DNA of 64,000 nt, from NCBI GenBank assembly GCA_963833585.1, contig CAWHYF010000003.1:496001-560000 (forward strand), read 5' to 3'. Positions 19,218-27,644 of the stretch are shown in pieces; position 1 is the first letter of the stretch; each line of letters starts with the position of its first letter. The position numbers were made by a program, and so were the translations under genes. The notes below the pieces were generated by a model. That model was given only the letters and a program-made list of their open reading frames with translations, ran no database searches and was not told the DNA's origin. This DNA comes from Bog-756 sp963833585 (lineage in GTDB: Bacteria > Actinomycetota > Acidimicrobiia > Acidimicrobiales > RAAP-2).

Positions 19218-19896
19218 ATGCTCCGGGCACTCCGCTCGGGTCGCGGCCGCGTGGTGGCGTCCGACGTCATCTACCGCCTGATCTCGTCAGGGGAGCCGTG
19301 TTGGATCTCCGACAGTACCGGTGCCCACCGACCGCTCCACATCGGACGCTGGCTTGGTGGCGACGGATCGACCGACGACGATCGTCGGGCCGACGACACC
19401 ATCCTCGAGCTGTGCACGGGACCGACGATGGACATCGGATGTGGTCCGGGTCGATTCACCGCCGCGCTGGCCGACCGGGGCGTCCATGCCCTCGGGGTCG
19501 ATGTGTCGGCGACAGCGGTGGAGATGACCGTGCAGCGGGGCGGTACGGCGCTGCATCGCGACGTCTTCGCCCCGATGCCGGGTGGCGGTGCGTGGTCCCA
19601 CGTGCTTCTGGCCGACGGGAACATCGGGATCGGGGGCCGTCCGGTCCGTCTGCTCCAGCGGGCCCGCCAGCTGCTGCACCCGGAAGGGGCGGCGGTCGTC
19701 GAGGTCGATGCTGCGTCCAGGGGAGTCACCCATGAGTACCGGCGATGGGAGACCCACCACAGCGTCGGGAAGTGGTTTCCCTGGGCCCACGTCGGCAGTG
19801 ATGCGATCGCTGCCCTGGCCGAGTCGGCCGGTTTCCGGCTCGATCAGCGCGGTACACGTCGCCGACCGGTTCATCGTGGCCCTCCGGGTGGCCTGA
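19218..19896 (+). CDS. SAM-dependent methyltransferase, frameshifted near 19850
   Basis: The SAM-binding motif MDIGCGPGRFTAAL lies at about residue 72 and AVVEVDA at the end of the core. In the long frame the C-terminus becomes Arg-rich junk that runs into the convergent neighbour. Dropping one base near 19850 restores a natural end, VHVADRFIVALRVA, stopping at 19894-19896. The restored protein is about 226 aa. It is the last gene of the set with the epimerase and transferases and probably methylates the cluster's product or lipid carrier. Confidence 0.72.
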
Positions 19897-19947
19897 GATC
19901 GGCATCGGACCGACGATCCGTGTCCGGAAGGCACGAGGGGGCGCCGC

Positions 19948-20715
19948 TCAGCGGGCGGGGTGCACCGATGCCGAGAAGGCATCGCCGAAGAGCTTGGCGA
20001 TGGCGGCATGGCCGGCCGTGGACGGGTCGATGCCGTCGTCGCTGACCAGCGAGGCGTAGGTTCCCTGCTGCTGGGCGACCACGTCGGCGGCATGGAGATC
20101 GACGAGCGTCGCCCCCGTGGCCGCCACCTGGGCGGCGACCTCGGCATTGTAGGCGGCGACCTCGGCGTCCACCGTGGCGGGGGCCGGGAGCGGCCGGGGG
20201 CAGGTGAAGGCATTCGACGCGGCGAAGGTGCCGGCCAGGCATGCCTCATAGGCGGGGAGTCGGCTCAGAGGCGGTGTGTTGGCCACCATCACCGTCGCCG
20301 ACCCTTTGGCCTTCAAGGCCACGATCAGCTGGTGAAGCTCGGTGCCGTAGGTGGCCGCAGGAACCCCGTCGAACACGTCCACGGGGCCGAGCGATATGGT
20401 CACGATCCCGGGCGCCAGGGCGAGTGCTTCGGGGAGCTGATCGGAGATGGCCTGCGCCGCCGTCGACTGCGGGACGGCCAGATTGATGAACACCGTGGAG
20501 CGTGGGAGCGCGGTGCGGAAGAAGACCTGAGTCCAGGCATCGAGGAGGGGATCGTCGCTGCCGGCGCCGATGGAGTCATCGCCCCCGATGGCCACGTAGG
20601 TGGATGGTTTGGCCACCGGCGCGGCCTTGGGGCCCGCCACCACCGTTGACGCCGTGCAGGCGGTCAACGTGAGCACCGCACCGACGACGGGAAGCATCCA
20701 GAGCAGCCGTTTCAC
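19948..20715 (-). CDS. GDSL/SGNH-type lipoprotein
   Basis: This 255-aa protein has signal MKRLLWMLPVVGAVLTLTAC, with lipobox LTAC. The mature part opens with YVAIGGDDSIGAGSDD, a GDSL-like block in which the usual GDS is GDDS, and ends with DGIDPSTAGHAAIAKLF, the SGNH catalytic D-x-x-H. It should be an extracytoplasmic esterase or acetylhydrolase. It overlaps the start of the ABC permease stop by 4 bp (ATGA), so it belongs to that operon and may act on the transported or attached substrate. Confidence 0.8.
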   Translation of the reverse strand: MKRLLWMLPVVGAVLTLTACTASTVVAGPKAAPVAKPSTYVAIGGDDSIGAGSDDPLLDAWTQVFFRTALPRSTVFINLAVPQSTAAQAISDQLPEALALAPGIVTISLGPVDVFDGVPAATYGTELHQLIVALKAKGSATVMVANTPPLSRLPAYEACLAGTFAASNAFTCPRPLPAPATVDAEVAAYNAEVAAQVAATGATLVDLHAADVVAQQQGTYASLVSDDGIDPSTAGHAAIAKLFGDAFSASVHPAR

Positions 20716-22043
20716 AGCTCCACCGCCTCGCGAGCCGGGAGCCGGGCCGCCCGGCGGGCCGGAAATGTGCCCGCCAGCAGAGCCAGCACGATGGATCCGA
20801 GGATGGCACCCACTCCGAACAGGTAGGGAATGTCCACGTGCACCCCGGCCAGTCCCTGGCTGGTCAGGTACCGATCGACCACTTCGGCCACCAGTCGGGC
20901 GAGAGCCAGCCCCAGGACGGTCCCGAGGAGTCCGCCGAGGGCTCCCATCACTCCGGCCTCTATCAAGAAGGTGCGCAGGACGTCTCGGTCCCTGGCACCC
21001 ACCGCCTTCAGGATTCCGATCTCCCGGCGGCGTTCCCGGACGGCGGCCAGTAATGCGTTGGCGATGCCCAGCGACGCGATGGCCAGGGCGATCACACCGA
21101 TGCCACCGAGCACGATCTCGACCACGTGGACGTAGCGCTCGACCGTGGCAATGAGGTTCTCGGGTGCACTGGTGGAATATCCGATCGACTCGATGGCGGC
21201 GCGCACGGCCGGCACCTGGTCCAGACCCCGGGCGATCACGAACAGGCCGGCGTACGGGGATCTGGGGGCGTCCGGGTCCACCGACGGGTCACCCGCCGCC
21301 GTCCACCTGTGGCTGGCCTGGGCCAGGGGCAGCGAGGACAGGATCCCCCCCGAGCCGGCCTGCTGGGCCACCACGCCGACGATGGTGGCCTGCGTCCACC
21401 GGCTGCGGAACACGCGCGATCCGTCCGGGTCGCGGAAGCCCCGGGGTGCGCCGAGCTCGACCACCGAGCCGATGGCCCCGGTCCCGTGCTTGTTGGTGAT
21501 GCCATAGCGGGCCAGGAACACCGACGACACGGCGACCTGGGTCAGCGAGCCGGGACTGGGCAGGCGGCCGGCGGAGACGGTGATCGGTAGGTCGGCCGAG
21601 GCGGTGAGATCGACCCCGACCATCTGGTCGAAGACCACGCTCGGCGAGTCGTCCGGCCCCCCTCCTGCCCCGGAGCCGTTGGTCGTATGACCAGGCCAGA
21701 TCACCAGGCTCTGGGCGGTCACGATGGGCAGCACGGTACCGACGCCGGGGACATGGCTGATCCGGCTCAGGGCCCGCTGGTCGATGGCTTTGGGCGGCCC
21801 CTGGGTGGGATTGTCGCTTCCCAGCTGCGACGGATCCGAGGCGGCTGCGGCCACCTGGATCCCGGCCAGGGGGCCGCCCTTGGCCAGCTGGTTGAGCACC
21901 CGCCCCTGGGCGGTGGCGGCCATGGTCAGCATGGCGGTGAAGAGGGCGGCGGCGAGGGCCACGGCGACCACCGTGAGGGCGGCACGACCGGGTCGCCGCA
22001 GCACGCTCCTGGCCGCCAGCCGGAAGGCATCCGCCCAGCTCAT
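20712..22043 (-). CDS. FtsX/MacB-type ABC transporter permease
   Basis: The start is the ATG at 22041-22043; its first bases overlap the stop of the upstream ATPase gene. The 443-aa protein has an N-terminal helix (AALTVVAVALAAALFTAMLT), a large extracytoplasmic domain at about 60-300, and a C-terminal FtsX-like core of three helices (VLGGIGVIALAIASLGIANA, GALGGLLGTVLGLALARL, LFGVGAILGSIVLALL). The coupling segment RERRREIGILKAVGARDRDV is typical. It works with the ATPase and perhaps the lipoprotein in export or lipoprotein release. Confidence 0.88.
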   Translation of the reverse strand: MSWADAFRLAARSVLRRPGRAALTVVAVALAAALFTAMLTMAATAQGRVLNQLAKGGPLAGIQVAAAASDPSQLGSDNPTQGPPKAIDQRALSRISHVPGVGTVLPIVTAQSLVIWPGHTTNGSGAGGGPDDSPSVVFDQMVGVDLTASADLPITVSAGRLPSPGSLTQVAVSSVFLARYGITNKHGTGAIGSVVELGAPRGFRDPDGSRVFRSRWTQATIVGVVAQQAGSGGILSSLPLAQASHRWTAAGDPSVDPDAPRSPYAGLFVIARGLDQVPAVRAAIESIGYSTSAPENLIATVERYVHVVEIVLGGIGVIALAIASLGIANALLAAVRERRREIGILKAVGARDRDVLRTFLIEAGVMGALGGLLGTVLGLALARLVAEVVDRYLTSQGLAGVHVDIPYLFGVGAILGSIVLALLAGTFPARRAARLPAREAVEL

Positions 22044-22833
22044 GGAGGGCCGGTTCGGGCCGATGACGACATGGTGGTCTCGATCCGCCCCCCTCCGAGG
22101 ACCAGTCGACGGGAGGCCCGGCGGGCCAGGGCCTGGTCGTGGGTCACCACGAGGAGGGTGCACCCCCGTTCCTCCCGGAGCGACTCCAGCAGGTGCATGA
22201 CCTCGTCGGAGGTGTCGGCGTCGAGGTTCCCCGTCGGTTCGTCGGCCAGCACCAGCCGGGGCGAGTTGACCAGAGCCCGGGCAATGGCCACCCGCTGGCG
22301 TTCCCCCCCGACAGGGCACCAGGCCGGTGGGCGGCCCGGTGGGACATGCCCACCGAGTCCAGCAGCCGCCAGGCCCGTTCCCTGCGGATCGCCGGCTTCT
22401 CCCCGGCCAGCACCGCGGCGAGCTCCACGTTTTCCAGGGCCGTCAAGGCATCCAACAGTCCGAAGCTCTGGAAGATGAAGCCGACTGTTATTCGCCGGTA
22501 CGCGGCCAGCGAGTCTCCCTCCAGTTCGGCCACCTCGTGTCCGCCGACCAGGAGCCGGCCCGACTGGACGCGCTCGAGACCGCCGATGAGGGTCAGCAGC
22601 GTGGTCTTGCCGGACCCGGACGGTCCCACCAGGGCGGCGTAGCCGCCCCTCGGAATGGTGAAGGTGACGTCCCTCAACACGGGGACCTCGCCGGACGGCC
22701 CCTCGTAGGTATGGGACAAGGCCTCCCCCACCACCTCCAGGCCGTCTCCTCCCGGTCCCGCCGTCGGCCCAACGTCCGGAATGGGGACAGAGGGGTCATG
22801 CCACCCGAGCCGACCCCGGCGTCTGGCGCCCAT
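22040..22833 (-). CDS. ABC transporter ATP-binding protein (LolD/MacB-like), frameshifted near 22305
   Basis: Walker A GPSGSGKTT is near residue 65 and the Q-loop GFIFQSFGLLDAL follows. The signature LSGGERQR is broken: a run of seven Gs after CTGTC should be eight, and one added G joins it to VAIARALVNSPRLVLADEPT and the H-loop LLVVTHDQALA. The rest of the gene is clean to the stop at 22040. This is the ATPase for the FtsX-like permease, with an ATGA overlap. Confidence 0.82.
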
Positions 22834-22906
22834 CGGCCCAGCCTGCCACGGTCAGCGCCAGGGGATGCCGCGCCCGGAGGGAGCCGGGCCCGTTAGCGTC
22901 GAGACC

Positions 22907-23374
22907 GTGGATCTCGAGGCGAAGGTGCTCACGGTGTCGGATTCGGTCCACGACGGAACCCGTGAGGATCGGTCGGGCCCGGCCCTGTCGGCCACGCTCG
23001 AGCGTCACGGATTCGCCGTCGTGGATCACGACATCGTCGCCGATGGACTGGTGGCAGTGGCGACCGCCCTCCGCCGCCTATCCGCGGGATTCCACGGTCT
23101 GGTCGCCACCACCGGTGGCACCGGCTTCTCCCCCAGCGACCTCACCCCTGAGGCCACCCGGGGCGTGCTCGATCGGGAGGCCCCGGGATTGGCCGAAGCC
23201 ATCCGGGCCTGCAGCCCACTCGGTCGGCTGTCGCGAGGGGTGGCGGGCACGCTGGGTCCGTGCCTTATCGTCAATCTTCCCGGTTCGACCGACGGGGCAG
23301 TCGAGTCGATCGAGGCCATCATCGACGTCGTTCCTCATGCTCTGACCCTCCTCGATGGCGGCCACCCTCACTGA
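22907..23374 (+). CDS. molybdopterin adenylyltransferase-like protein (MoaB/Mog family)
   Basis: This 155-aa protein (GTG at 22907, weak Shine-Dalgarno) has the MoCF-binding fold: KVLTVSDSVHDGTREDRSGP at the start and VATTGGTGFSPSDLTPEAT with the molybdopterin-binding TGGTG loop. The enzyme activates molybdopterin by adenylylation before metal insertion. It opens a run of five more cofactor genes downstream and is transcribed away from the ABC ATPase. Confidence 0.85.
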   Translation: MDLEAKVLTVSDSVHDGTREDRSGPALSATLERHGFAVVDHDIVADGLVAVATALRRLSAGFHGLVATTGGTGFSPSDLTPEATRGVLDREAPGLAEAIRACSPLGRLSRGVAGTLGPCLIVNLPGSTDGAVESIEAIIDVVPHALTLLDGGHPH

Positions 23375-23469
23375 GCCGGAATCGGACGGGGTGCCGGGGT
23401 GTGCGCCGGCGTGGGTCCCTAGGATGTCCCCATGCCTTCGCTGCGCTATCGGGGTGGACGGGAGTGAGC

Positions 23470-24003
23470 ATGCGCCCACCCGGTGCCGCGGGCTCCGACC
23501 GGTCATCCGTGGGCGTCGGTCGATTTCCGTCACCCGGCGAGGCCCAGGCTCGAGTCGACCCGGAGTGGATCGCCGTCATCGAGAGCGCACTACCGGTCGA
23601 TGACGTCCTGGCCTGGGTGGCCCGTCCGGGGTGCGGCGCCATCGTCTCGTTCGTCGGGACGGTGCGGGACCATTCGGATGGTCGGCCCTCAGTGACGTCA
23701 TTGGAGTACGAGGTCTTTGCCGAACAGGCGGTGCCGCGGCTGGAGTCGGTGGCCGCCTCAGCCAGGGTGCGGTGGCCCGTGATCGGAAGGCTTGCGATGC
23801 TCCACCGGGTTGGGCGGCTCGACGTGGGAGAGGTCAGTGTGGTGGTGGCGGTGTCGACGCCCCATCGAGCCGAGGCCTTCGATGCCGCCGAGTACTGTAT
23901 CGACACCCTCAAGCACTCCGTACCCGTCTGGAAGCGCGAGACGTGGGCCGGGGGCACCGACTGGAGCCAGTGCGTCCACGCCATCGAGGAGCCGGAACGG
24001 TGA
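23470..24003 (+). CDS. moaE: molybdopterin synthase large subunit MoaE
   Basis: The ATG at 23470 has GGAG seven bases upstream. The 177-aa protein has a ~35-residue N-terminal extension before PEWIAVIESALPVDDVL and the MoaE core: GAIVSFVGTVRDHSDG, LEYEVFAEQA, and LDVGEVSVVVAVSTPHRAEA with the C-terminal VPVWKRETWAGG, which contains the catalytic Lys. With MoaD it converts cyclic pyranopterin monophosphate to molybdopterin. It overlaps the moeA start by GTGA. Confidence 0.9.
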   Translation: MRPPGAAGSDRSSVGVGRFPSPGEAQARVDPEWIAVIESALPVDDVLAWVARPGCGAIVSFVGTVRDHSDGRPSVTSLEYEVFAEQAVPRLESVAASARVRWPVIGRLAMLHRVGRLDVGEVSVVVAVSTPHRAEAFDAAEYCIDTLKHSVPVWKRETWAGGTDWSQCVHAIEEPER

Positions 24004-25274
24004 TCCCCCTCAGCGAGGCCAGATGGTTCGTGCTGGACGCCTGCGCCCCAATGGCGTCCCGAGCCGTGCCCATTGACGACGCGGTGGGCTGCGTGGCCGC
24101 GGCATCGGTCGTCGCCACCGAGCCGGTGCCTCCGTTCGTGAACTCGTCGATGGACGGATACGCCCTTCGGGCTTCCGACTCCAGCGCGGCGTCAGGTCCG
24201 GAGCATCCGGCGAGGCTCGAGGTGGTGGGGACGGTCATGGCCGGAACTCCGCTGCGGACCGGCCTCGGACCGGGGCAGGCGGCCCGGATCATGACCGGTG
24301 CCCCCCTGCCCCCAGGAGCAGACGCCGTCTGCATGCTCGAGGAGTGCCGTGAGGAGGGCGGGTCCGTCGTGCTCATCGAGCGGCCGATCGGAGACGGCAC
24401 GTTCGTCCGCCGGGTCGGACAGGACGTCGATGTCGGCGACACAGTGCTCGAAGCCGGGGCGGTGATCACGGCGGGCCACGTCGGGGTGCTGGCCAATCAG
24501 GCTCTCACCGCGGTCGAGGTCCACCCACGACCCCGGATCGGGATCCTTTCCACCGGGGACGAGTTGGTGGCCGGTACGGGGCCCCTGGCACCGGGGAAGA
24601 TCCGCGACGCCAACCGGCACACACTGCTGGCTCTGGTGCGGCGCGAGGGGTGGGAGGCGGTGGACCTCGGTGTCGTCTGCGACGACGAAGCCACCTTGGG
24701 TCGGATCCTGGACGACGCCGCGGACCGGTGCGATCTCATCGTGACCAGCGGCGGGGTGAGCGTCGGGGACCACGACGTGGTCAAGACGGTGCTCGAACAG
24801 CGCAGCGGTGGGACGATGCGCTGGATGCAGGTGGCGATCCGGCCGGCTAAGCCGTTCGCCTTCGGCCTGCTGGCCGAGTCCGGCACGCCGGTGTTCGGCC
24901 TTCCGGGCAATCCGGTGTCGGCCATGGTGAGCTTCGAGCTCTTCGTGCGACCGGCCGGACGCCTGCTGAGTGGTCATGGGGCCCTCGGGCGTTCGGTGGT
25001 GCCGGCCACGGCGGAGGGCGCGTTCAAGCGCCGGGCCGACGGTAAGACTCACTTTCAGCGCTGCCTCGTCCGACTGGACGACAGGGGTTCCTGGTGGGTA
25101 CGGCCCATGGACGGACAGGAGTCCCACCAGCTGCTGACCATGGCCGAATCCAACGCGCTGGCCGTACTCCCCGACGGAGACGGCATTCCTTCCGGGGATC
25201 AGGTCGAGGTGATGCTCACCGACCCCGGCCGGGTGGGAACAGAGTTTGCGTCGGACGGGGGTTCGCTCCGATGA
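24000..25274 (+). CDS. moeA: molybdopterin molybdenumtransferase MoeA
   Basis: This 424-aa protein opens with PLSEARWFVLDACAPMASR, has the FVNSSMDGYALRA substrate loop at about 45, and the MoCF-binding motif LIVTSGGVSVGDHDVV near 245. The end of the core reads PVFGLPGNPVSAMVSFELFV. It inserts molybdate into adenylylated molybdopterin. It is coupled at both ends: GTGA with moaE and ATGA with moaA. Confidence 0.9.
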   Translation: MIPLSEARWFVLDACAPMASRAVPIDDAVGCVAAASVVATEPVPPFVNSSMDGYALRASDSSAASGPEHPARLEVVGTVMAGTPLRTGLGPGQAARIMTGAPLPPGADAVCMLEECREEGGSVVLIERPIGDGTFVRRVGQDVDVGDTVLEAGAVITAGHVGVLANQALTAVEVHPRPRIGILSTGDELVAGTGPLAPGKIRDANRHTLLALVRREGWEAVDLGVVCDDEATLGRILDDAADRCDLIVTSGGVSVGDHDVVKTVLEQRSGGTMRWMQVAIRPAKPFAFGLLAESGTPVFGLPGNPVSAMVSFELFVRPAGRLLSGHGALGRSVVPATAEGAFKRRADGKTHFQRCLVRLDDRGSWWVRPMDGQESHQLLTMAESNALAVLPDGDGIPSGDQVEVMLTDPGRVGTEFASDGGSLR

Positions 25275-26368
25275 CGACGGTACCGGTGTTCATCTCCGGC
25301 CGCCCGGACCGGCGGCACGGGGGAGCGAGCCCCGGAATCGATCGGGACTCGGGTGTCGCGGCGTGGGACGCCATGCCCACCAACGGCCCTTTGGTAGACC
25401 CCTTTGGCCGTGTGCACGACGACCTGCGCATCTCGGTGACCGACCGGTGCAACCTCCGGTGCACCTACTGCATGCCCGAGTGGGGGATGACCTTCCTCCC
25501 TCGATCGTCGCTGCTCTCGTTGGACGAGATCGTCCGAGTTGCTGGCGTGGCTCGGGGGCTCGGGGTCACCTCGATCCGGCTCACCGGCGGTGAACCCCTG
25601 GTCCGCACAGGCGTGGTCGACCTGGTGACCCGATTGTCGACCCTCGGGTTCGACGACCTGGCCCTGACCACCAACGGCATGTTGCTGGGCCCACTGGCCC
25701 GGCGGCTGACCGGTGCGGGTCTCAACCGGGTCAACATCAGCTGCGACTCGCTGAGAAGCGAGCGGTTCGGCTCCATCCGCCGGCGGGGCGAGCTGGCCAC
25801 CGTCCTCCGGGCGATGGATGCGGCCGAAGCGGCGGACCTCGCACCGGTCAAGGTCAACGTGGTGCTCCTGCGCGGTCGCAACAGCGACGAGATCCTCGAC
25901 TTTGCCAGATTTGCCAGGACCACCGGCCGCATCGTCCGGTTCATCGAGTTCATGCCGCTCGACGCCGATGGGAGCTGGGACCGGGACCAGTTGGTCCCCG
26001 GTGACGAGGTGTTCCGGACCATCTCAGCCGAGTGGCCCCTCGATCCGGTCAACGGGCAGCCGAGCTCAGCACCCGCCGAGCGGTTTCGCTTCCGCGACGG
26101 CGGTGGGGAGATCGGGCTGATCTCCAGTGTCACCGAGCCGTTCTGCGGGACGTGCAACCGGCTGCGGCTGACCGCGGACGGAGCCATCCGGAACTGCCTG
26201 TTCTCCGACGACGAAGGATCGGTGCGTGATTTGCTCCGCGGCGGGGGGTCCGACGCCGAGCTGGCCCTGGTGCTGCGGCAGGCGGTGTGGGGCAAGCAAG
26301 CCGGTCACGGGATCAACGAGCCCGGGTTCCTCCGCCCGGCTCGCTCGATGTCGATGATCGGCGGCTAG
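25271..26368 (+). CDS. moaA: GTP 3',8-cyclase MoaA
   Basis: This is a radical-SAM enzyme of 365 aa with CNLRCTYC at residues 60-67, the GEPLVR SAM-contact block, and a second iron-sulfur site in FCGTCNRLRLTADGAIRNC. The C-terminal Gly-Gly (SMIGG) is kept. It makes 3',8-cyclo-GTP from GTP, the first step of molybdopterin synthesis. The N-terminal 35 residues are not conserved-looking; a start at 25373 (MPTNGPLVDPFGR) is possible. Confidence 0.9.
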   Translation: MTTVPVFISGRPDRRHGGASPGIDRDSGVAAWDAMPTNGPLVDPFGRVHDDLRISVTDRCNLRCTYCMPEWGMTFLPRSSLLSLDEIVRVAGVARGLGVTSIRLTGGEPLVRTGVVDLVTRLSTLGFDDLALTTNGMLLGPLARRLTGAGLNRVNISCDSLRSERFGSIRRRGELATVLRAMDAAEAADLAPVKVNVVLLRGRNSDEILDFARFARTTGRIVRFIEFMPLDADGSWDRDQLVPGDEVFRTISAEWPLDPVNGQPSSAPAERFRFRDGGGEIGLISSVTEPFCGTCNRLRLTADGAIRNCLFSDDEGSVRDLLRGGGSDAELALVLRQAVWGKQAGHGINEPGFLRPARSMSMIGG

Positions 26369-26371
26369 GAG

Positions 26372-26608
26372 GTGGCCACCCTTCGGCTGTTCGGCCCGGC
26401 CCGGGAGCAGGCCGGTGTCGGGAGCACGGAGATTCTGGGTCAGTGCGTGGATGCAGTACTCGCCGAGGCCGAGTCCCGCTTCGGAAGGGAATTCGCCCAG
26501 ATCGTCCGCACCTCCCAGATCTGGGTCAACGGCAATGCCGCCGGCCGCGAGGACCTGGTGGGCGACGACGACGAGGTGGCCGTCATCCCCCCGGTGTCCG
26601 GCGGATGA
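26372..26608 (+). CDS. moaD: MoaD/ThiS-family sulfur carrier
   Basis: This 78-aa ubiquitin-like protein (GTG start) begins VATLRLFGPAREQAG and ends in the functional Gly-Gly (PPVSGG), the site that becomes a thiocarboxylate. It is the small subunit of molybdopterin synthase, working with MoaE. It overlaps moaC by ATGA. No MoeB-type activating enzyme is visible in the window. Confidence 0.88.
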   Translation: MATLRLFGPAREQAGVGSTEILGQCVDAVLAEAESRFGREFAQIVRTSQIWVNGNAAGREDLVGDDDEVAVIPPVSGG

Positions 26609-27165
26609 GCACGGTCCCCCCGAGCGCGGAGTCGCCCCCGACCCCGCGGCTCACTCACGTCGACGAGCACGGCAAGGCCCACATGGTCGATGTCACCGGG
26701 AAGTCGGCGACCCGCCGGATCGCCGAGGCCCGCTGTTCGGTGCGCACCGTGGCCGATGTCGCCCGGTTGTTGGCCGATCCACCCGGGGGTCTCGACCCAC
26801 GGGCGTCGGCGGAGCTCTCCGGGATCATGGCGGCCAAGCAGACCTCGGTGTTGCTCCCGCTCTGTCATCCGATCCGGCTCGACGGCATCGACGTCGGGAT
26901 CCGGGTGGCTCCGCATGGCTTCGACGTGGTGGCCGTGGCCACCATCAACGACAAGACCGGGGTGGAGATGGAAGCCCTGACCGCCTGCGCCACCGCAGGG
27001 TTGGTGCTCCTCCACGGGTTGTTGGAGGTGGATCCCCTGGTTTCGATCGACGACCTGACCCTGTGGCACAAGTCTGGCGGGAGGTCGGGGACCTGGGAGC
27101 GCCCAGCCGACGCCGAGAGCACGGCGCGTCTGGACGAGCCGACTTCCGAAAGAAGAGGGTTCTGA
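26605..27165 (+). CDS. moaC: cyclic pyranopterin monophosphate synthase MoaC
   Basis: This 186-aa protein has LTHVDEHGKAHMVDVTGKSATRRIA at the start, LPLCHPIRLDGIDV in the middle and NDKTGVEMEALTA with the catalytic block. It has a normal length apart from an acidic tail of about 25 residues. MoaC rearranges the MoaA product to cPMP. This is the last cofactor gene of the run; about 80 bp later comes the HTH-TOBE regulator with its own promoter. Confidence 0.9.
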   Translation: MSTVPPSAESPPTPRLTHVDEHGKAHMVDVTGKSATRRIAEARCSVRTVADVARLLADPPGGLDPRASAELSGIMAAKQTSVLLPLCHPIRLDGIDVGIRVAPHGFDVVAVATINDKTGVEMEALTACATAGLVLLHGLLEVDPLVSIDDLTLWHKSGGRSGTWERPADAESTARLDEPTSERRGF

Positions 27166-27207
27166 CGGGCACAGGCCAGTAAATGCAAGCTGTGCGGGGT
27201 ACTTTCC

Positions 27208-27246
27208 TTGGCTATTTGCCAGGTTTGTTGCCTATAGTCTCGCCCA
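27208..27246 (+). promoter_or_regulatory. likely promoter of the HTH-TOBE/modABC operon, leaderless start
   Basis: A -10-like TATAGT lies at 27233-27238 and a weak -35-like TTGGCT at 27208-27213 (19-bp spacer). The expected start point, 7-8 bases after the -10, is 27245-27246, exactly the A of the ATG at 27246. There is no Shine-Dalgarno sequence, as in the leaderless transcripts common in actinobacteria. Confidence 0.45.
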
Positions 27247-27644
27247 TGTCCCAGTACCGTCCCGGTCAGATGGCGGAACTCCTCGGAGTCAGTACGGACA
27301 CGGTCCGTCGTTGGTGCGACGAGGGACGGCTGGAGACGGTGCGCACGGAGGGGGGGCACCGGATGGTCGAGGGTAGGGAGCTGGCCCGCTTCGTTCGGGA
27401 GCAGGAGGAGGGCCATACGCCCGAGGAGCTGGCGTCCCGATCGGCCCGCAACCGCCTCAGCGGGGTGGTGACCCGGGTCCAGCGGGACAAACTGACCGCC
27501 ATCATCGAGCTGCGGGCCGGCCGGTTCCGCGTCGTCTCCCTGCTGACCCGGGAGGCGGCCGACGACCTCAAGTTGGAAGAGGGCGATCTCGCCACCGCGG
27601 TGGTCAAGTCCACCTCGGTCATGGTGGAGGTGACGCCCTCATGA
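27246..27644 (+). CDS. MerR/BldC-type HTH fused to a TOBE (molybdate-binding) domain
   Basis: This 132-aa protein has an N-terminal MerR/excisionase-like helix-turn-helix at residues 1-50 (PGQMAELLGVSTDTVRRWCD, EGGHRM) and a C-terminal TOBE domain at about 68-132 (NRLSGVVTRVQRDKLTAIIE, VSLLTREAADDL). TOBE/Mop domains bind molybdate. It overlaps modA by ATGA. I infer a molybdate-responsive regulator of the modABC operon, different from the classical ModE with its long LysR-like HTH. Confidence 0.82.
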   Translation: MSQYRPGQMAELLGVSTDTVRRWCDEGRLETVRTEGGHRMVEGRELARFVREQEEGHTPEELASRSARNRLSGVVTRVQRDKLTAIIELRAGRFRVVSLLTREAADDLKLEEGDLATAVVKSTSVMVEVTPS

